From contig JARKOC010000034.1 of the NCBI GenBank assembly GCA_029975915.1, positions 62,001 to 126,000 of the forward strand: 64,000 bases of DNA, in the 5' to 3' direction. The notes beneath the pieces were generated by a model. It was given only the letters and a program-made list of their open reading frames with translations. It searched no databases and was not told the origin of the DNA. A program made the translations under genes and the position numbers. The DNA is from Bryobacteraceae bacterium. GTDB taxonomy: Bacteria; Acidobacteriota; Terriglobia; Bryobacterales; Bryobacteraceae. Numbering within the stretch: the stretch's first letter is position 1; the number at the start of each line of letters is the position of its first letter. Positions 44,951 through 54,088 of this stretch are shown here, one piece after another.

Positions 44951-45322
44951 ATGAAGATATTTCTCCACACGCTCGTGGCTCTGGCCCTGACCCTCACTTT
45001 GGTGAGCGGTCTGTGTGCGGGCTGCGTGCAGACCGGGGCTGAACACAAGTGCTGCCGACAGAACGAGACCGCGCCGAGTTGCCATCAGCCACAACCAAAG
45101 GAACGGGAGCGCTGTGGCTGTCCGGACACTGGGCGCATCATGGCCTCGTCGCTGGAAGCAAAGCAGGGCGTGAAGCAGAGTGGCCAGCCACTGGTTGTTC
45201 TGGCTGTGGTTGAAGTGCCTGTGGCTGCTGTTGAGCAGACAACCACGATTTTCCCGTTGGTGCGGGTATTCGACCGCCCCCCGCCGGACCTGCTCAGTCT
45301 GAACTCGATTCTCCGGATCTGA
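44951..45322 (+). CDS. Small secreted Cys-rich protein, heavy-metal-type (unassigned)
   Basis: 123 aa. Signal peptide MKIFLHTLVALALTLTLVSG followed by seven cysteines within 40 residues (CAGCVQTG, KCCRQN, SCHQ, RCGCPD), then a low-complexity hydrophobic C-terminus ending PPPDLLSLNSILRI, a tail shape seen in small proteins of copper and heavy-metal efflux loci. The N-terminal cysteine cluster could bind Cu or Zn outside the cytoplasm. Strong promoter directly before it. Annotated as a candidate only; no family is recognised. Confidence 0.65.
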   Translation: MKIFLHTLVALALTLTLVSGLCAGCVQTGAEHKCCRQNETAPSCHQPQPKERERCGCPDTGRIMASSLEAKQGVKQSGQPLVVLAVVEVPVAAVEQTTTIFPLVRVFDRPPPDLLSLNSILRI

Positions 45323-45439
45323 CAGGGGAGTTAGCCGGCTCGTGCCGGACTTCCCTGCGGGCGCGCCGTGCGCCTGCGAGTTCGTTTTGTCGAACCGCCG
45401 CTCGTCGGCTCAACCAGATCAATCACATAGGAGAATTCA

Positions 45440-45655
45440 ATGACTCATAGAATTGCGATGATGGCCTTCGCCTTGGCCTTGGCAGTGGGTGCTGGCGTCT
45501 ATGCCACGACCAACGAAACAAAGGCGACCTGCTGCTGCGGCGAGCAGTGCAAGTGCAATCCCTGCAAGTGCGACAAGGACGGCTGCAAGTGTGGAGCCCA
45601 ATGCCAGTGTGACGGCAAGTGCGGCGACCACTGCAAGCGTCCGGTGAAGAAGTAG
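45440..45655 (+). CDS. Exported metallothionein-like Cys-rich protein
   Basis: 71 aa. Signal-like N-terminus (MTHRIAMMAFALALAVGAG), then 13 cysteines in the last 43 residues: CCCG, CKCN, CKCD, CKCG, CQCD, KCGDHC. The CxC and CC spacing is that of metallothioneins, which bind Zn, Cd or Cu in thiolate clusters. An exported one would act in the periplasm. SD AGGAGA 11 nt before the ATG. It lies 117 nt behind the other Cys-rich gene and probably shares its promoter. Confidence 0.75.
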   Translation: MTHRIAMMAFALALAVGAGVYATTNETKATCCCGEQCKCNPCKCDKDGCKCGAQCQCDGKCGDHCKRPVKK

Positions 45656-45672
45656 TGAAGTAGTTCTGTTGC

Positions 45673-45711
45673 GGGGTGTGAGCCTCTTGTTGTTGACGGG
45701 GTTCACACCCC
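45673..45711. terminator. Hairpin after the Cys-rich genes
   Basis: GGGGTGTGA (45673-45681) and TCACACCCC (45703-45711) pair over 9 bp with a 21-nt loop. There is no T tail, so it may stabilise or end transcripts from either side between two convergent genes. Confidence 0.45.
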
Positions 45712-45730
45712 CTTCGTGTCTGTGATCACT

Positions 45731-46648
45731 CTATCGGATCAGGCTGAATGCTTTTTTCATGGCTGCCGCAGTCTCCTGAAGCGCCTGTTCGGGCGGCAGG
45801 GCGCGCAGGCGGGCCGAGAAGGGCTCGCAGCGAGCTGGAGCATCGCAACCGATCGAATGCAGCGTGGAGAGAAATCCGCCGACGTCGATGACGCCGGTTT
45901 CACAGGGAAGCGCCCGCTTGGAATCGATCTGTTCATCGACGGCGATGCCAGCTGGCGCGTCGTTCAGGTCAATCAGGACGACATCGGATGCCTTCAAGGT
46001 CTTGATGTCGGAAAGCGTTTCGCCGGCCGTGTACCAGTGCCAGGAGTCAAGCACGAATCCCACGTTTGGCTTGCCTATGGCAGCGATGAGTTCGCGCATC
46101 CCGTTCATCGAGTGGACGAACGGGTGGCGGCGCTCGGCGCGGGAGGTCTTGGGGCCGACGTACTCAAGGCCGAGCCGGCAGTCCTGGTCTTCGAGAACCG
46201 AGGCGACCTGGCGCAGGCGGCTGGCGTGGACTTTCATGTTTTCTGCGTAGGTGAGCGTGTCGCTCCCGGGACTGATCCAGGTACCCATGCGATTCGCTCC
46301 TGCGGCCCTGATGGCGGCGGCGCGGCGGGGCAAGTCCACCAGCCCGGCTCGGAATGTTTCGTCGTCGCGGCGGAACTCCACCGGCAGTCCGGCGCATCCC
46401 CACATGACGCCTTTTGCGCGTGCCTCTTCCACGAGGGCGCCCAGCGCCTTGGCATCCAAGGAGGCGAGGAATCCAGAATCGACTTCGACGGATTGAAAAC
46501 CATACTGGGCGGCGTAGGAAATGGCCTGTCGCTGGTCGGCCTTTACGCCGATAGAGCCACAAGAGAGTTGGATGGACATCTTCGTGCGGGCGCCGGCGAA
46601 CAGCGAAGAGAATGAAAACAAGCCAAATTGGCGACGGTTGATCGGCAT
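45731..46648 (-). CDS. Sugar phosphate isomerase/epimerase-like TIM barrel with twin-arginine leader
   Basis: 305 aa from the ATG at 46648 (GGGAG 12 nt upstream; frame opens at 46774). Leader MPINRRQFGLFSFSSLFAG is Tat-like. The barrel has the AP-endonuclease-2-type pattern: SVEVDSGFL, GLEYVGPKT (Glu), VGFVLDSWHWYTAGE (Asp/His) and LIDLNDA. This is the second such exported protein in the window. Substrate unknown. Divergent from the barstar-like gene. Confidence 0.8.
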   Translation of the reverse strand: MPINRRQFGLFSFSSLFAGARTKMSIQLSCGSIGVKADQRQAISYAAQYGFQSVEVDSGFLASLDAKALGALVEEARAKGVMWGCAGLPVEFRRDDETFRAGLVDLPRRAAAIRAAGANRMGTWISPGSDTLTYAENMKVHASRLRQVASVLEDQDCRLGLEYVGPKTSRAERRHPFVHSMNGMRELIAAIGKPNVGFVLDSWHWYTAGETLSDIKTLKASDVVLIDLNDAPAGIAVDEQIDSKRALPCETGVIDVGGFLSTLHSIGCDAPARCEPFSARLRALPPEQALQETAAAMKKAFSLIR

Positions 46649-46697
46649 GGATGACTCCCGTGGAGCCAGTCTATCGCGTATTCTGGAAAAACGGTCG

Positions 46698-47126
46698 ATG
46701 ATTCCCACCCTGGAGCAGATATTGGGCCGCGTGGACGATCCTGAAACGCCAGTCGTGTGGATCGACCCCGTCATGCCGCCCGATTTCTGGCGAGCGCTCC
46801 CGGGCGGGCTGCGACGGCACGGCTACCATATCTTTCATATCGATGAAAAAGGTCCTGTCGAGAGCCGGCAAGCGCTGCTGGAGAGGTTCGATGAACTGTG
46901 CGAATCGAACGGTTCGTCTATTCCTGATTTCGATTCGCTAAAGTCCCGCCTGTTGGCGTTGGCATCAGCCCCCGGCCGAGGGTGGGCAATCCTGTTTAGC
47001 GATCCGGACCCCCTCCGGCAGTCCGACGAGGAGGCGTTCGAGGAACTGATGGAGACGCTCGAGGTCGTGCACGAAACCTCTTTTCAGATCTACTCGAAAT
47101 TGTTCACACTGATCGTCCGTGATTGA
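46698..47126 (+). CDS. Barstar-like protein
   Basis: 142 aa from the ATG at 46698; the frame is open from 46521. The pattern is barstar (RNase inhibitor) fold: a first strand YHIFHIDEKG, helix with RQALLERFDELC, a loop holding DFDSL where barstar has its YGxNLDAL, then GWAILFSDPD and a C-terminal helix. Barstar residue positions are only loosely conserved, so a toxin-antitoxin role is uncertain, and no barnase is adjacent. Lies just upstream of tetR. Confidence 0.6.
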   Translation: MIPTLEQILGRVDDPETPVVWIDPVMPPDFWRALPGGLRRHGYHIFHIDEKGPVESRQALLERFDELCESNGSSIPDFDSLKSRLLALASAPGRGWAILFSDPDPLRQSDEEAFEELMETLEVVHETSFQIYSKLFTLIVRD

Positions 47127-47151
47127 CCTGTAGCGTTTCGGACTGTTAAAT

Positions 47152-47178
47152 TAGTATTCGCTATGTTAGCGAATGCTA
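47152..47178. promoter_or_regulatory. Operator overlapping the tetR start codon
   Basis: TAGTATTCGCTA (47152-47163), TGT, TAGCGAATGCTA (47167-47178): 12-bp arms with one mismatch. The ATG of the TetR-family gene (47163-47165) lies in it, so binding of the dimer would block both transcription and translation start. Its size is that expected for TetR-type repressors; autoregulation is inferred. Confidence 0.75.
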
Positions 47179-47804
47179 GAGAAGGTCACGATGCCAAGCA
47201 CCGGATGACCGGCGAGGAGCGGCGCGCGCAGATCGTCCGTACCGCTCTTGATCTGTTTGCCAAGGATGGGTTTCGGGGCACAACGACGCGAGAACTGGCG
47301 TCCGCGGTCGGGGTGAGCGAACCGGTCCTCTACCAGCACTTCGCGAACAAGAAAGAACTTTACACGGCCATCGTCCAGGATCTTTGTCTGCATGGGATGG
47401 AGGAATTCGGGGACCGGTTGGCCACCGCCCTGCACGAAAAGGATATGCAGACGTGCCTGCAAAAGTTGGGCGAGCTGGTTCTGTCCTGGTATCTGGACGA
47501 TCCAAGGCCCATCCGCCTGTTGCTGTTCAGCGCGCTGGAAGGCCACGAACTGGCGGAGATCTGGTACGAACAATCCTTCGCCATGTTCTTCGGGCCATTC
47601 ATCGACAAACTCGCGCGAAGCTCGGAGGCTGGGCAACTCAAGGAGATCGATGCAGCCGTGTTGGCGAGGGCGTTCATAGGGATGGTTGGCAATTACGGTT
47701 TGGCGACGGCGGTCTTCAAGTACCCGGAATTTCAACTCAGCCGGGAACAAACCGTATCTAAATTCGTCGATATCTTTTTGATGGGTGCTGGCAAACAGCA
47801 GTGA
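47163..47804 (+). CDS. TetR-family regulator of the RND efflux operon
   Basis: 213 aa. The HTH region is QIVRTALDLFAKDGFRGTTT followed by RELASAVGVSEPVLYQHFANKK; the rest is the ligand-binding helical domain, with AefR-like features (LVLSWYLDDPRPIRLL). Its stop overlaps the GTG of the adaptor gene, so it is the first gene of the efflux operon and probably represses it through the operator at its own start. Confidence 0.92.
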   Translation: MLANAREGHDAKHRMTGEERRAQIVRTALDLFAKDGFRGTTTRELASAVGVSEPVLYQHFANKKELYTAIVQDLCLHGMEEFGDRLATALHEKDMQTCLQKLGELVLSWYLDDPRPIRLLLFSALEGHELAEIWYEQSFAMFFGPFIDKLARSSEAGQLKEIDAAVLARAFIGMVGNYGLATAVFKYPEFQLSREQTVSKFVDIFLMGAGKQQ

Positions 47805-49024
47805 CGGAAGGGAACTCAAGCGCGATGCGATTGAAAGCAATGGCTGTGTTTGCGGTGGCGATCGCAATCGCCGGCTGCGGCAAAAAGCAGGAGGCCGCCG
47901 GCCCGAAGAGGGTGGAGGCGATTGAAGTCCGGACTGCGACCGCTGAAACGCGTACCGTCGAGCGGTCGATCATGGTCACTGGATCGCTCCAGCCGGATGA
48001 GACGGTGACGGTGACTTCGGAAGTATCCGGCCGGGTAAAGAACGTCAACTACGATTTCGGCCAGTCCGTGCGGCGCGGCCAAGTGGTGGCAGAACTCGAT
48101 ACAACCGAGCTCAGATTGCAGATGGAGCGGACTCGCGCCACTCTGGCTCAGGCGTTGGCCAGGGTGGGGCTGCCTGCGGACGCTGCCGAGGACGCCGCGC
48201 CTGAATCCACGCCGTCGATGCGGCAGGCCAAGGCGCAACTGGACGACGCGCGGTCGCGCTTCGAGCGCGCGGAGAAGCTGAGCAAGACAGGAGACATCGC
48301 CCAGGAGCGCTTCGTCGAGGCCGAAAAGGCTCTCGCCGCCCGCCAGGCGGCCTATGACATGATGCGCGACGACAAGTTAACGCAACTTGCGGCCATCAAA
48401 GGCTTACGGGCTGATCTGCGGCTGGCCGAGAAGCGGGTAAAGGATGCCACGGTGGTTGCACCGTTTGACGGCCAGGTTTCGGCCAAGCACGTTTCGCCTG
48501 GACAGTACATCAAGGAGAACGTGCCGATTGTCACGCTGGTAAAGACCTCGCCGCTGCGGTTGCGGGTTGAAGTGCCGGAATCAGCCGTCGGGCTGGTGAG
48601 GATGGGGACCGAACTGGTCTTCACGACCGAGGCGGTTCCCGGGATGGAATTCCGCGCCAGGGTAACAGAATTGAACCCAGCGCTAGACGCCCGATCCCGG
48701 ACGCTGTCGGCCGAGGCCCGGCTCCTGACAGCAGATGCCCGGCTGAAGCCCGGAGCCTTTGTCCAGGTCCGTTTGGTGACGGCGGCCGCCTACCCTGTCA
48801 TCGCGATCCCCAAGGAGGCCGTGTATACCGTCGCCGGCCTGAACAAGTTCTTCACCATCGAAGGAGGCAAGGCCGTGGAACACAAGATCCCGGAAATCCT
48901 GGGCCAGAACGGATTTGTGGAAATCCCGGAGGGTCTCGTGAAGGCGGGATCCGCGGTCGCAGTGTCCAACGTGGCGCTGCTGACCGATGGCGCCCCGGTG
49001 AAAACGGCCGGCGGCAGGAGCTAG
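47801..49024 (+). CDS. RND efflux periplasmic adaptor lipoprotein (HlyD/AcrA family)
   Basis: 407 aa, GTG start overlapping tetR; ATG at 47825 is possible. Lipobox AIAGC within AVFAVAIAIAGCGKK. Barrel-sandwich half motifs VTVTSEVSGRVKNVNYDFG, a helical hairpin (residues about 110-210, rich in Ala/Gln), then DATVVAPFDGQVSAKHVSPG and the beta-barrel/membrane-proximal domains. It bridges the inner-membrane pump and the outer-membrane channel encoded downstream. Confidence 0.94.
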   Translation: MTEGNSSAMRLKAMAVFAVAIAIAGCGKKQEAAGPKRVEAIEVRTATAETRTVERSIMVTGSLQPDETVTVTSEVSGRVKNVNYDFGQSVRRGQVVAELDTTELRLQMERTRATLAQALARVGLPADAAEDAAPESTPSMRQAKAQLDDARSRFERAEKLSKTGDIAQERFVEAEKALAARQAAYDMMRDDKLTQLAAIKGLRADLRLAEKRVKDATVVAPFDGQVSAKHVSPGQYIKENVPIVTLVKTSPLRLRVEVPESAVGLVRMGTELVFTTEAVPGMEFRARVTELNPALDARSRTLSAEARLLTADARLKPGAFVQVRLVTAAAYPVIAIPKEAVYTVAGLNKFFTIEGGKAVEHKIPEILGQNGFVEIPEGLVKAGSAVAVSNVALLTDGAPVKTAGGRS

Positions 49025-49030
49025 TCGCAC

Positions 49031-52000
49031 ATGCGTAAACTTGCGGAAATCTGCATCAAGCGCCCGGTCTTTGCCACGATGTTGATCCTGGCGCTGGTGG
49101 TGGTAGGCCTGAACGGTTACCGTCAGCTTGGGGTGGACTACTTCCCCAAGGTGGAATTCCCTTACGTTAGCGTGACCACGACGCTGCGTGGCGCCAGCCC
49201 TGAAGAGGTTGAATCCCAGGTCACCAAGCCTCTGGAAGAGGCGCTGAACACCATCAGCGGCATCGACGAGCTCAATTCTACCTCGGCGGAGGGGATCTCG
49301 CTGGTGGTGATCGGCTTCGTTCTTGAAAAAGACGCTGAAGTGGCAGCCCAGGAGGTGCGCGACAAGATCTCCACGGTGCTGTCGCAATTGCCCCGGGACG
49401 CCGACGCCCCGCTGGTTGAAAAACTTGCCTCCGACGCAGCGCCCGTGCTCAACATCGTCGTCTCCAGCCCGCGCGACCTGCGCGAGACAACCAAACTGGT
49501 GGACGACCAACTCAAGAAGAACATCGAATCGCTCAACGGTGTCGGCCAGGTGAAATTCGTCGGCGACCGCAAGCGACAGGTTCAAGTCGTTCTGGACCCC
49601 GAGAAGCTCTACAGCTACAACCTCAACATCGAACAGGTACGCGCCTCACTGGCGGCGCAGAACATTGAGATTCCAGGCGGGCGTATCGATCAGGGAAACC
49701 GTGAACTCGCCTTGCGCACGATGGGCCGTGTCGAGCATCCCCTGGACTTCAACCGCATCACCGTCGCCACTGTCAACGGCGCCCCGGTTCGTATCAGCGA
49801 CATAGCCGAAGTCCGTGACAGTTACGAAGAGCCGCGCAGCGTGGCCCGTCTCAACGGCAAGCCCGCTGTCGTTCTCCAGGTCCGCAAGCAGGCGGGCACC
49901 AATACGCTGGATGTCATCGCCACAGTTAAGCACCGCATCGAGGAACTCAAATCGGTCCTGCCGCCAGACTTCCAAATCTCCTACGCCCGCGATCAAAGCG
50001 GCTTCATCCAGGCGGCATTCCATGCCGTCCAGGAGCACTTGATCCTGGGTGGAATCTTCGCCGGCATCATCGTTCTGCTATTCATCCGCAACTGGCGCTC
50101 CACGCTGATCGCCGCCGTCGCGATCCCGACGTCGATCATCTCGACCTTCGCTCTGCTCAATTTCATGGGCTTCACCCTCAACCAGATGACCATGCTCGCC
50201 CTGACGCTCATGGTCGGCATCGTCATCGATGACGCCATCGTGGTGCTCGAAAACATCTTCCGGCACATGGAAGAAAAGGGGATGGACCCTGTCACAGCGG
50301 CCCGCGAGGGCGTCAACGAGATTGGCTTGGCCGTCCTGGCCACCACCCTTTCGCTGGTCATCATCTTCATTCCGATCGCCGTCATGCCGGGCATCGTCGG
50401 CCGCTTCATGTCGAGCTTCGGTTACACGGCTGCGTTCGCCATCCTGGTCAGTCTGCTGGTCAGCTTCACGCTGACGCCGATGCTGTGCTCGAGATTCCTG
50501 AAGATCACACATGCCGGAGGCGACACCAAGGACAGCGCCTTCTTCCGCCACGCGGCCTCCTCGTACCGGAAGATGCTTGCATGGTCGATGTCCCACAGGT
50601 GGGCGATTGTCTGTGTCAGCATCATCGTCGTTTTCTCCACAGTTCCCATGATGATGTTCATGGGCGTCGATTTCCTTCCGGTCGAAGATCAGGGTGAGTT
50701 TGAAGTCTCGGTCCGCGCCCCGGTTGGCTCCTCCCTTGAGGGGACCGAATCCGTGATGGCGCGCATCGAAAAGGACCTTGAAGCCATCCCCGGCGTCCGC
50801 GACAAGCTGACTCTTATCGGCGCCGACCAACGCCAGCAGGTCGACCGCGGTTCCATCCTGGTTACGCTGGTTGACGTCACCGAGCGCAAGCAATCCCAGC
50901 GGGAACTCATGGACATGGCCCGCGATATCCTCGCCAAGTATCGCGATCTCACCATCTCGGTCCAGTTGCCATCTCTCATTCAGGGTGGCGGAGCCAATGT
51001 CGACCTCCAGTACTCGCTCCAAGGGCCAGACCTCAACACGCTCGACAAGTATGCGAAACGTCTCATGGCAAAATTGCGCAACATTCCGGGCGTGGTCGAT
51101 CTCGAATCTTCATATGAATCTGGCAAGCCGGAGGTCCGGGTCCGCATCAACCGCGACAAGGCGGCCGATCTCGGTGTCAATGTTGCCCAAGTAGCCAATG
51201 CCATGCGCGTGCTGGTCGGTGGCGACGACCAGGTGACTACCTACAAGGAAGGCGATGACCGCTACGATGTCATGCTTCGCGTGAAGGAGCAGTTCCGCAA
51301 TTCACCCATGGCGCTTGAACGCCTCTACCTGCCTTCCGTGACCCTCGGCAATGTGCCGATCTCGAACGTCGCCACATTGGAACGGGGAGAGGGCCCCGTC
51401 TCCATCGACCGCTGGAACCGCCAGCGGCGGATTCTGATTCAGGGCAACATTTCGAAGGGGCAGGCTCTCGGAAACGTCTTGACCGCCATCCAGACTGAGA
51501 TGGACTCCATGGGCGTTCCGCCTGAAGTCAAGCATGGCCCCATGGGCAAATCCAAGGAACTCGGCCGTGCCGTCACTAACTTCCTGATCGCGTTCGGCCT
51601 CTCCATCATTTTTATGTACATGATTCTGGCGGCCAACTACGAGAGCTTTATCGACCCGGTGACGATTCTGCTTTCGTTGCCTCTCTCGGTGCCGTTCGCG
51701 CTGCTCAGCCTCTTTATTGCCGGCGAGAACTTCTCCATCGTCTACACCTCGCTCGGCATTCTCGTGCTGTTCGGCATCGTGAAGAAGAACTCGATTCTCC
51801 AGATCGACCACATCAAGGGCCTGCGCCGGGGAGGCATGGAGCGCCTTCAAGCCATCTATCAGGGATGCGATGACCGGTTGCGCCCGATCCTGATGACCAC
51901 CTCCGCCCTGGTCGCCGGCATGATCCCGCTGGCGCTCGGCCGCGGCGCGGGCGCCGGAACGCGGCGGACTGTGGCCATCGTCGTCATAGGCGGCCAGACA

Positions 52001-52162
52001 CTGGCGTTGCTGCTGACGCTGCTGGTGACACCGGTCGCTTACTCAATCTTTGACGACATCGCGCACTCGCCGCGCTGGACGAAGGTCTCCCGCGGCTTGA
52101 GTTGGGCGTTTAGTCCGCTCAGAAGGGCCCTGGGCGCCATCACCGGCTTGGTCCGCATGTAG
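49031..52162 (+). CDS. RND efflux inner-membrane transporter (AcrB/MexB family)
   Basis: 1043 aa, the normal size. Begins LAEICIKRPVFATMLILALV; 12 membrane helices and two large periplasmic loops. Proton-relay aspartates D400-D401 in VIDDAIVVLENIFRHME. Conserved GVDFLPVEDQGEF after helix 7 and GIVKKNSILQIDHI near helix 10, the lysine being the other relay residue. Substrate may be drugs, solvents or metals; the residues around the pocket do not decide, and the sequence is not of the CusA type. 6 nt after the adaptor. Confidence 0.95.
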   Translation: MRKLAEICIKRPVFATMLILALVVVGLNGYRQLGVDYFPKVEFPYVSVTTTLRGASPEEVESQVTKPLEEALNTISGIDELNSTSAEGISLVVIGFVLEKDAEVAAQEVRDKISTVLSQLPRDADAPLVEKLASDAAPVLNIVVSSPRDLRETTKLVDDQLKKNIESLNGVGQVKFVGDRKRQVQVVLDPEKLYSYNLNIEQVRASLAAQNIEIPGGRIDQGNRELALRTMGRVEHPLDFNRITVATVNGAPVRISDIAEVRDSYEEPRSVARLNGKPAVVLQVRKQAGTNTLDVIATVKHRIEELKSVLPPDFQISYARDQSGFIQAAFHAVQEHLILGGIFAGIIVLLFIRNWRSTLIAAVAIPTSIISTFALLNFMGFTLNQMTMLALTLMVGIVIDDAIVVLENIFRHMEEKGMDPVTAAREGVNEIGLAVLATTLSLVIIFIPIAVMPGIVGRFMSSFGYTAAFAILVSLLVSFTLTPMLCSRFLKITHAGGDTKDSAFFRHAASSYRKMLAWSMSHRWAIVCVSIIVVFSTVPMMMFMGVDFLPVEDQGEFEVSVRAPVGSSLEGTESVMARIEKDLEAIPGVRDKLTLIGADQRQQVDRGSILVTLVDVTERKQSQRELMDMARDILAKYRDLTISVQLPSLIQGGGANVDLQYSLQGPDLNTLDKYAKRLMAKLRNIPGVVDLESSYESGKPEVRVRINRDKAADLGVNVAQVANAMRVLVGGDDQVTTYKEGDDRYDVMLRVKEQFRNSPMALERLYLPSVTLGNVPISNVATLERGEGPVSIDRWNRQRRILIQGNISKGQALGNVLTAIQTEMDSMGVPPEVKHGPMGKSKELGRAVTNFLIAFGLSIIFMYMILAANYESFIDPVTILLSLPLSVPFALLSLFIAGENFSIVYTSLGILVLFGIVKKNSILQIDHIKGLRRGGMERLQAIYQGCDDRLRPILMTTSALVAGMIPLALGRGAGAGTRRTVAIVVIGGQTLALLLTLLVTPVAYSIFDDIAHSPRWTKVSRGLSWAFSPLRRALGAITGLVRM

Positions 52163-52192
52163 GCCGGCAATCACCCGGCAGGCGAATAGAGG

Positions 52193-53848
52193 ATGAGTAT
52201 GAATTCGAGGATTCTTGGGGGACTATTGATCAGTGCCTGCGCATTGGCGCAGCCGCCTGGTATTGACGAGGCTCCGCGCGTTGGTGTCGGAGACCAGGAG
52301 ATCCGTCTCACGCTCGACCTGGCGTTGGAACTCGCGCTCAAGAACAACCTGGCCATCGAAGTTGAGCGCACCCAACTCGACTCGGCGGCCCAGGCCCTCA
52401 AGGGAGCCAAGGGCGCATTCGACACCGTCACCCTCTGGCAGCCGTCGATCAGCGACATGACCACGCCGACCCCAAACACGCTGTTCGCCCCGGACGGCAA
52501 GCTGAAGGACAAGGCGGTCAACTGGAACATGGGCCTCCGCCAGAAAACGCCCTGGAACGGTGTTTCACTCAACGTCGCATTTGACAACTCCCGCCAGTCC
52601 ACCACCAACGTGATCAACGCCCTGAACCCCTTCAACTCCTCAAGGCTTTCGGCCACCGTCTCCGCACCCCTCTGGCGCGGCCGCCGCATCGACCGGGAAC
52701 GCGCCGAGATCAGGATCCGTTCAAAGGCAGTCGAACAGTCCCGAGCCGATTTCGAGACCCGCGTCGTGGAGATCATCACCCTGGCCCAGTCGGCCTATTG
52801 GGACCTTGCCGCCGCGCGCGAGGACGCCAAGGTGGCTTCCATGGGCGTCACTCTCGCCCAGGAGCAGGTGGACCGCACCCGCCGCGCCATCGACGCCGGC
52901 ACCCTCGCCCCGGTCGAATTAGCTGCCTCGGAGGCCGAGCTTCAACGCCGCGTTGACAGCTACGTCACCGCGGTCGGCGCCGTCACCGTAGCCGAAAATG
53001 CCCTGAAGAGCCTCATCGCCTCCGGCCGCCAGGACGAAATATGGGCCAAGCGGATTGTTCCGGCGGAGACCCGCCCCCTCGACATTCCTGATACCGACGT
53101 CGCCACTGGCATGGCCAGCGCCATTGCCAAGCGTCCGGAACTACGCTCTTTGGAACTGCAGAAAGCTCAAGCCGAGGTCCAGAAATCTCTCGCTTCGGAC
53201 TCCACCAAACCCACCGTCAGCCTCACCGGCTCCTACTCGGTCGCAGGCCTCGCCGGCGCCCAGGCCGCCAACGCCAGTCCCTTCGCTTCTTTGTTCGGCG
53301 GCATCACATCCCGCATTAACGATCTCTCCGAGATCCAAGGACTGCCGCCCTTGCCGGCCTCCTCCGGCGGCGGCATCCCGCCGTCGCTGGTCGGCGGTTA
53401 CGGAGCCTCGCTTTCCAACCTCATATCGGGTGACTTTCCCACGGTTCAGGCCGGGCTGCTGATTGAGTGGAACCCGCGCAACCGGACGGCCGAGGCGGCT
53501 CTTGCACAGGCAGGTCTCGCCGAAAGGCGCTTGAACATTATGCGGCGCCAGATTGAGCAGGGCATCGAGGCCGAGGTCCGGAACGCGTTGCAGGGTTTGT
53601 CGACTGCCCGGCAGCGCATCCAGGCCGCCCAGGCCTCCGAACGCGCCGCCCAGGAGAAACTCGATAGCGAGATTCGACTCTTCCAAACAGGGGAGTCGAC
53701 CAATTTCATGGTTCTGACGCGCCAGAATGAACTCATCGACTCGAAGCGCCGCGTGGTGACATCCACGCTATTGCTGAATCGCGCGGTCGCCCTCGCCCAG
53801 AAGGCCATCGGCACCGCCCTGGTGTCACACAACATCAGCCTGAACTGA
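52193..53848 (+). CDS. TolC-family outer-membrane efflux channel
   Basis: 551 aa; Met3 (52199) with AGAGGA before it is a possible start. Signal region LGGLLISACALAQ. Two duplicated helical-hairpin halves with the family pattern (LTLDLALELALKNN at the start, ALAQAGLAERRLNIMRRQIE later) and a PVELAASEAELQRR segment. Long Ala-rich insert around residue 350-400 (PPLPASSGGGIPPSL). Third component of the tripartite pump; 30 nt after the permease. Confidence 0.92.
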   Translation: MSMNSRILGGLLISACALAQPPGIDEAPRVGVGDQEIRLTLDLALELALKNNLAIEVERTQLDSAAQALKGAKGAFDTVTLWQPSISDMTTPTPNTLFAPDGKLKDKAVNWNMGLRQKTPWNGVSLNVAFDNSRQSTTNVINALNPFNSSRLSATVSAPLWRGRRIDRERAEIRIRSKAVEQSRADFETRVVEIITLAQSAYWDLAAAREDAKVASMGVTLAQEQVDRTRRAIDAGTLAPVELAASEAELQRRVDSYVTAVGAVTVAENALKSLIASGRQDEIWAKRIVPAETRPLDIPDTDVATGMASAIAKRPELRSLELQKAQAEVQKSLASDSTKPTVSLTGSYSVAGLAGAQAANASPFASLFGGITSRINDLSEIQGLPPLPASSGGGIPPSLVGGYGASLSNLISGDFPTVQAGLLIEWNPRNRTAEAALAQAGLAERRLNIMRRQIEQGIEAEVRNALQGLSTARQRIQAAQASERAAQEKLDSEIRLFQTGESTNFMVLTRQNELIDSKRRVVTSTLLLNRAVALAQKAIGTALVSHNISLN

Positions 53849-54088
53849 GTCCAAACCCCCGGGCCGGGGATGATGAGTGCAACGATACGCGGAACTTATA
53901 TAAGGAACTGTGAGGCCGCGCACCAGACAAAATGCGCCGGAAAGCCCAGCCCGCGCGGCGTGCTTTTTCGTTGATCACAGATAAAGATCTGGACCGCGCA
54001 TCCCGGCTTTCTGACCATCGGCCGTTCAATCAATGAAACGAGGCCTGGGGGCCCGGATAGTTGCGTCCAGGCGCCTTCGCCGAGCCGC

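Noticed and set aside
44576..45655. CueR-type or other regulator gene of the Cys-rich proteins
   Set aside because: No regulator gene is present in the neighbourhood; only the promoter dyad suggests regulation.
50078..51022. 314-residue minus-strand frame inside the RND permease gene
   Set aside because: His/Asp-rich low-complexity translation typical of the antisense of a GC-rich gene.
53849..54088. Gene or RNA in the gap between tolC and iscX
   Set aside because: The short frames found have no start signal or recognisable motif; GC-rich inverted segments do not form a convincing terminator.
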